From Heterostelium multicystogenum (taxonomy: Eukaryota > Evosea > Eumycetozoa > Acytosteliales > Acytosteliaceae), in contig RCNN01000179.1 of the NCBI GenBank assembly GCA_003667245.1, positions 1 through 41,297 on the forward strand: a stretch of 41,297 nucleotides of DNA, given 5' to 3'. A program made the position numbers and the translations under genes. The notes under the pieces are model-generated. The model saw only the letters and a list, made by a program, of their open reading frames with translations, did no database searches and had not been told where the DNA came from. Positions 34,975 to 41,297 of this stretch are shown here, piece after piece; position 1 is the first letter of the stretch; every line of letters starts with the position of its first letter.

Positions 34975-37676
34975 ACAACAACAAATACAGTTACAGTTAC
35001 AAAAATTTCAGCAATTTCAACATTTACAGCAGATAAAGCAGCAACAACAAAAGGAAAAAACATAATAATAATAGTAGTAGTAGTAATACTTTGTCAACTT
35101 CATCTTCAACATTTGATGTTGATCCTGCCATTATACAATTTATACAAACTTCTATTCAGCTGATCTATCGCAACAGGTCTTCTTTTAATAATATATGCGA
35201 AATTGATGAAAACGATATAGATTTATCACACCTCTTCACCAACGATGTAGGATTACCAATTTCAAAGAATGTAACACTTTCTGATATGCCTGATAATCTT
35301 GCAAACAAAGATGTAAGACAATTTCTGATCTACCTATTGACTTGACAACTGACAAGCCAATTCAAACATTCATCAACCAAATCATATAGATACATTTGGA
35401 ACTCAATGAAATTAATGAGATTAATCGTGATCTATTTTTATGGTGTGACCATCTTGACTCTGCACCCCTAAAACTAGACATATTTGAGTGCAGAGGTAAT
35501 CAATCCAACTCTGGGGATACCGCCAAACATATACTTTTGGAGAGATGGATATTCAACTTCAAGTATGTTACAACAACTCTTCCAAAACCACCTTACATGT
35601 CTAACGAATATTCATTTGAAACAGACCAAAAAAATAGATCCTACGATGATTCAGAGTGAAATTACGATATCTGATGAACTAAGCTCATTAATGATGCCCT
35701 CTATTCAAGATATACCCACAACTCAGCAACTGCCACAACTAAGAGTGTCGTCTCCTTTACCTTTACCTTCACCCTCAATGTCCACCTCTTCTATATCAAG
35801 TGAACCACTGTTGAAATGTTTATATTTAATTTTACCAACAATGCCATTATTTAAGTACTGGAGCAAATCAAATCTAATCCAACGCCTACAACTGCAACAA
35901 CTAACCTCAACACCAACGAAACCATCATCTCTTAAAGTAAAATATGGAGTATCTAAGCAAATTCCACCTCCCACCAATTTTGAACCAACAGAATGTATGT
36001 TATTCGAAGTAAACCATTGCCTTTGTCCCCTAATTTTAACTTTAACCTCTTATAGATCCACATTTAATTAAACTAAACTTCCCTGTTTTCGACACATCGA
36101 AAGGAACACTTTCACTTACTGTACATTTCTCAAGTAGAGCTGACTCATTTAATTTTGTAAGTTTCTCCTTACTCAATCTTTCATTAAAATAGAATCAAAC
36201 TAACAATTTCAGATATAAAGGATTCAAATCTTTCATCATTAATAATATATCCTTCAAGATCATATTCCAACTTGACATGCCATAGTACTACACTGACTGA
36301 ATCAAATCTGAATCAAATTCGAAAATCTAATATACCTGAAGAGTTTGATTTATCTAAACTATTATTGCAGCAACAACAGCAATTACCAAAGCAAGAGCAT
36401 CAACAACATCAGCAGCAGCAGCAAAAGACTAATGCTATAACATCGACCACCATCAATCCAGTGGTGCCAGCTTCACCATCGTCACAATCTACATCACCTA
36501 GCTCCGCCCCTATTTCAATTCCTACAAGATCAACGCCAACTTTGTCATCAAGTAATAGCAACCACTCAACCAACACAACTCCTCAGAAACAACAACAAAA
36601 CCATCAATACCACTATGGTCACTCCTTCACACCAAGTAAATCACCATTTTCACACTCATTTGAATCACCTTCTACTCCAACTCTCTCACCTTATCTTCGC
36701 TTCAGCCCATTTTCACCAAATAGTCCCAACAGTTTTTTTAGGTCGAAACTCTGCAGGTCTTATTTCACCACCATCTTCTCCAATGAGAGTTGGGCATCGT
36801 CCACTTTTTGTAGATGGTAACAACAGCTTTGTATCATCGCCCTCCAGTACTTCAACCGCTTATTCAACCTCATTACCTTTTAGTTTAAACACCAACCACC
36901 ACAACAATAACATAATGACAATGATGAACAATCTTAAATTGGCGACCCCAGGAAATTCATTCAGTGGACAACACCACATGCACTCGTTCCAAAACGAAAT
37001 GCACCCCAACAGTTTCAATAACAGTATTAGCATGAGTAATGGTCTTTGTTTTGGGTCATTCCAGGAATCCATTCTCATTGGAAATATGTCCAACACACCG
37101 TCCACAGTATTTTGACGGATATCTTGCCAACCTTTGGTGTAAGTGGAAGACTACCTGCCGCCCCACAAGAAGATATCGTTCTCTGCCATATACTATCACG
37201 TTGACCATGATGCGCCCCTATGCTGCCTCTATCGAGCTAAGCTCCAAAGGCTACCGAGTACCTCAAAAGGATAATTCAGCTCACTCTCTTTAATCCCAAC
37301 AACACCTTCATCAAAACTTTCCTAGTTAACTTTGGATCTAACCACATGCCTGCAGAGACCAAAACAATTCATCCGACAAAGAATTATATCGATTAACAAT
37401 AATACAACAATAACAACAACAACCAAAGTATTAATACAAAAGTAATCAACGGTAATCCAATAACCACAACCATAACAGTAACGACAACAATAATAATAAC
37501 AACAATAAGAATGAAGTATTGGAAATATGCATACACCTCCGATTCATAAGTCCAAAGAAGAAAAAGTACTACCTCTATAGAAAATATTAGAGTGGTATTC
37601 CCAATCGAATGCCGATGAAATGGAACAGCTCAAAATTATCTATGAATCCCACCGTCTCCTGTATATTATCCCATAG
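34837..37676 (+). CDS. Atos/FAM214-like protein (DUF4210), frame heavily broken
   Basis: The C-terminal 200 residues match the Atos (FAM214) family: FGSFQESILIGNMSNTPS at the DUF4210 start, DGYLANLG, LPYTITLTMMRPYAASIEL, then SKGYRVPQKG, LTLFNPNNTFIKTFLVNF, CLQRPKQFIRQR and, at the end, ICIHLRFISPKKKKYYLYR. Family members are transcription-related regulators in animals; the molecular role here is unknown. Upstream are acidic and poly-Gln/Thr stretches, ILLERW or alternatively IPPNIYFWRDG (frames conflict), a Pro/Ser-rich linker and PHLIKLNFPVF. Introns read at 35313-35389, 35995-36055 and 36157-36212. Frame breaks are frequent: near 35060, 35490, 36730, 37105, 37130, 37190, 37270, 37340 and 37460-37590. 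The true stop is uncertain (37616-37618 or 37674-37676). The N-terminal start ATG at 34837 is provisional. Confidence 0.75.
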
Positions 37677-38107
37677 AATGTGGTAACAATCCGAGAATCT
37701 GCACAGTAACGTTATGTATTTGTTGTTTGGTTGTCAACAGACCAATGCAGTGTGTGGTGCACAGATAATTCACACCAACCAAAACAAAATCAAAATCAAA
37801 AATGAAAATTGAAATTTTATTTTTTTTCTTTTTTAATCAAATTCATCCTTCCCTACTTTACTTTTATTGATGATCATTATCATAACTTTTACCATCATTA
37901 ACTACAACTTTATATTTATTTTATTTTAAAATATTTTTGATTGATTAATATCCGAGCCAGATATATATTAAATCAGAGATTTTAAATAGATCCTTAAATA
38001 GATAGATAGATTAATTGATTGATCATCTCTTTTTGGAACAGTAGTTAGATAGATATTACCCAAGACAAATAGAAGATAGTTAGGAAACAGATAGATAAGA
38101 TTGGAGA
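37677..38107. other. Intergenic region upstream of sdhA
   Basis: About 430 bases, AT-rich, ending in a leader with repeated AGATAG/GATAGAT words (37995-38100) just before the sdhA start codon. No gene seen. Confidence 0.5.
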
Positions 38108-40160
<2,053 letters not shown>

Positions 40161-40552
40161 AGAAAATACAACATCAACTAAATATTATGACATGTAACTC
40201 AAACAAACATACAACCAACAACAACAACAACAACATCCCTATGCATTCGATTTTGCACAAACAAATAATTAAGTTGTTGTAGAACCAATTTTTTTCTCAC
40301 TCTTCTCCCATGTTCCATTAGTTCAAAACAAATAAAACTACTATAAATTATATTATTAACATTCAACACAACCATAAAAGGGACCTTCCTTTTATGATGG
40401 TCACACATAACCAAATTTAAAGTATTTTTCGACGAAAAAGTAATGAAAACAAGCAGTTGCTGACGAAAGAGGACTAAAATTTTGAGAATCTATAAATTTG
40501 TAATCTGAGACATTGAAACAGACAGTCGAATTAGTTCTTAACAGTGTCTAAA
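40161..40552. other. Intergenic region between sdhA and the ornithine cyclodeaminase-like gene
   Basis: About 390 bases. It holds a CAA repeat (40217-40232) and a perfect 15-base palindrome (40425-40439). It is the presumed promoter of the next gene. Confidence 0.5.
40425..40439. promoter_or_regulatory. Perfect palindrome, candidate regulatory site
   Basis: TTTTTCG-A-CGAAAAA is a perfect 7+1+7 inverted repeat, 114 bases upstream of the next start codon. Its length and CG centre stand out in AT-rich DNA. A binding site is a guess. Confidence 0.35.
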
Positions 40553-41297
40553 ATGTTGATTTTAAAAGAAGAAGAAGGTAAATTATCTTTATGTATTCGA
40601 TCAACCACAATTCTTAAAACTAACAGGTATTGTTTTGTAGTTAAAAAGTTATGTTCAGATTGGGAAGAAGCGATTCAGGTCAATGAATCAGTATTCTATT
40701 TGGAATCCCAAAACGGTGTAGAATGTCCAAACAGAGAATTTCATTAATCAACAGAGAAAAGAAACAATATTTCCACTTATTTCAAGCCATCTTTGGTTAG
40801 TGGATCGGGCTTGGGTCTCAAGGTCGTCAGTGTTGCACAAGACAATGACAAAAAATCACTCCCATCTGTACCTCTACCATTTTGTTGCTTGATCAAATCA
40901 CTGGAATGTCAAAAGCATTACTCTCGGCAACCTACTTAACTGGTTATTAGAACCGCTGCCGGCACTGCTGTAGCAGTTAAATACTTGGAGCAATCCAAAA
41001 ACCAGTGCAAAGTAATGGCTGTCTTTGGATCAGGATTACAGGCCATTTGCCATATTGAGGCTATCTTTACACGTTCGTCCATCCATCAAGACTGTTCGAA
41101 TTCAAACAGTCGTAATGCTTCCCAATGTTACCTTCACTCATTGAAAAGTTAAAGTCAAAAGATTATATTTCTCGTGATGTCGAGTTCACCTACAGTTCAG
41201 ATGTAAATGAAATGGTCAAAGATGCCGACATTGTAGTTGCCGCTACCCGCATCAAAATCACCACTCTTCAATGGAGATTCTCTCAAGAATAATGCCA
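40553..41297 (+). CDS. Ornithine cyclodeaminase / mu-crystallin family, 3' end outside window
   Basis: The start MLILKEEEGKLSL fits the family N-terminus. The diagnostic stretch is IRTAAGTAVAVKYLEQ followed by VMAVFGSGLQA, the dinucleotide-binding GxGxQA loop of this NAD(P)-binding family (ornithine cyclodeaminase, alanine dehydrogenase, ketimine reductase). Earlier parts also fit (SGLGLKVVSVAQDN, GMSKALLSATYLTG). Frame breaks: several between 40580 and 40790, one extra T near 40949 (GGTTATTAGAACC), and others after 41080. Introns cannot be separated from indels here; a GTATTG...TAG near 40628-40640 is too short to be one. The gene runs off the right edge. Which substrate it uses cannot be told. 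Confidence 0.75.

Overview
The window looks like nuclear DNA of a social amoeba (Dictyostelia). The reasons are: about 70% A+T with long A/T homopolymers; short AT-rich GT-AG introns of about 50-100 bases; Asn/Gln/Ser-rich low-complexity protein segments; a PakD-type kinase with CH, C1, CRIB and STE20 domains; an F-box/FNIP-repeat gene; a ComC-like LRR/TIG/EGF surface protein; and a decayed non-LTR retroelement beside a tRNA gene. The species cannot be fixed from the sequence alone.

Layout, left to right. 1.5-2.6 kb (+): proteasome subunit beta-3. 3.6-8.2 kb (+): an 11-exon PakD-like kinase. 8.4-9.0 kb (+): an ALKBH2-type DNA dealkylase. 9.3-13.2 kb is a looser stretch: a small 3-exon gene of unknown function (-), a (TAA)19 microsatellite, an orphan ORF (+), a diverged duplicated segment, and a gene with a likely FHA domain (-). 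13.65-14.6 kb: tRNA-Ser(UGA) (-) with a decayed retroelement 3' end just upstream of it. 14.8-20.2 kb (-): F-box/FNIP protein, BTB/pentapeptide-repeat protein, and a bacterial-type S13 D-Ala-D-Ala carboxypeptidase. 22.3-25.8 kb (-): mitochondrial NAD(P) transhydrogenase. 27.1-31.1 kb (+): ComC-like surface protein. 31.2-32.7 kb (-): F-box/WD40 protein. 34.8-37.7 kb (+): Atos/FAM214-like protein. 38.1-40.2 kb (+): succinate dehydrogenase flavoprotein. 40.55 kb to the end (+): start of an ornithine cyclodeaminase/mu-crystallin family gene.

The genes do not form one pathway. Some themes recur: three candidate ubiquitin-ligase adaptors (F-box/FNIP, F-box/WD40, BTB/pentapeptide), two inner-mitochondrial-membrane enzymes (NNT, SDHA), and a bacterial cell-wall hydrolase that fits a bacterivorous lifestyle.

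The main caution is that almost every conserved gene is broken by single-base insertions or deletions, mostly in short homopolymers, while the flanking protein sequence stays conserved. This is best read as uncorrected sequencing or assembly error, densest at both ends of the window (psmB3, atos, sdhA, ornithine cyclodeaminase), not as pseudogenes or recoding. Coordinates are given for whole gene spans, with exon boundaries and the position of each break in the text. I found no clear previously undescribed system. The best leads are the one-repeat-per-exon LRR gene, the tRNA-associated retroelement fragment, the duplicated 3' flank, the S13 enzyme and some short palindromic or repeated candidate regulatory sites.
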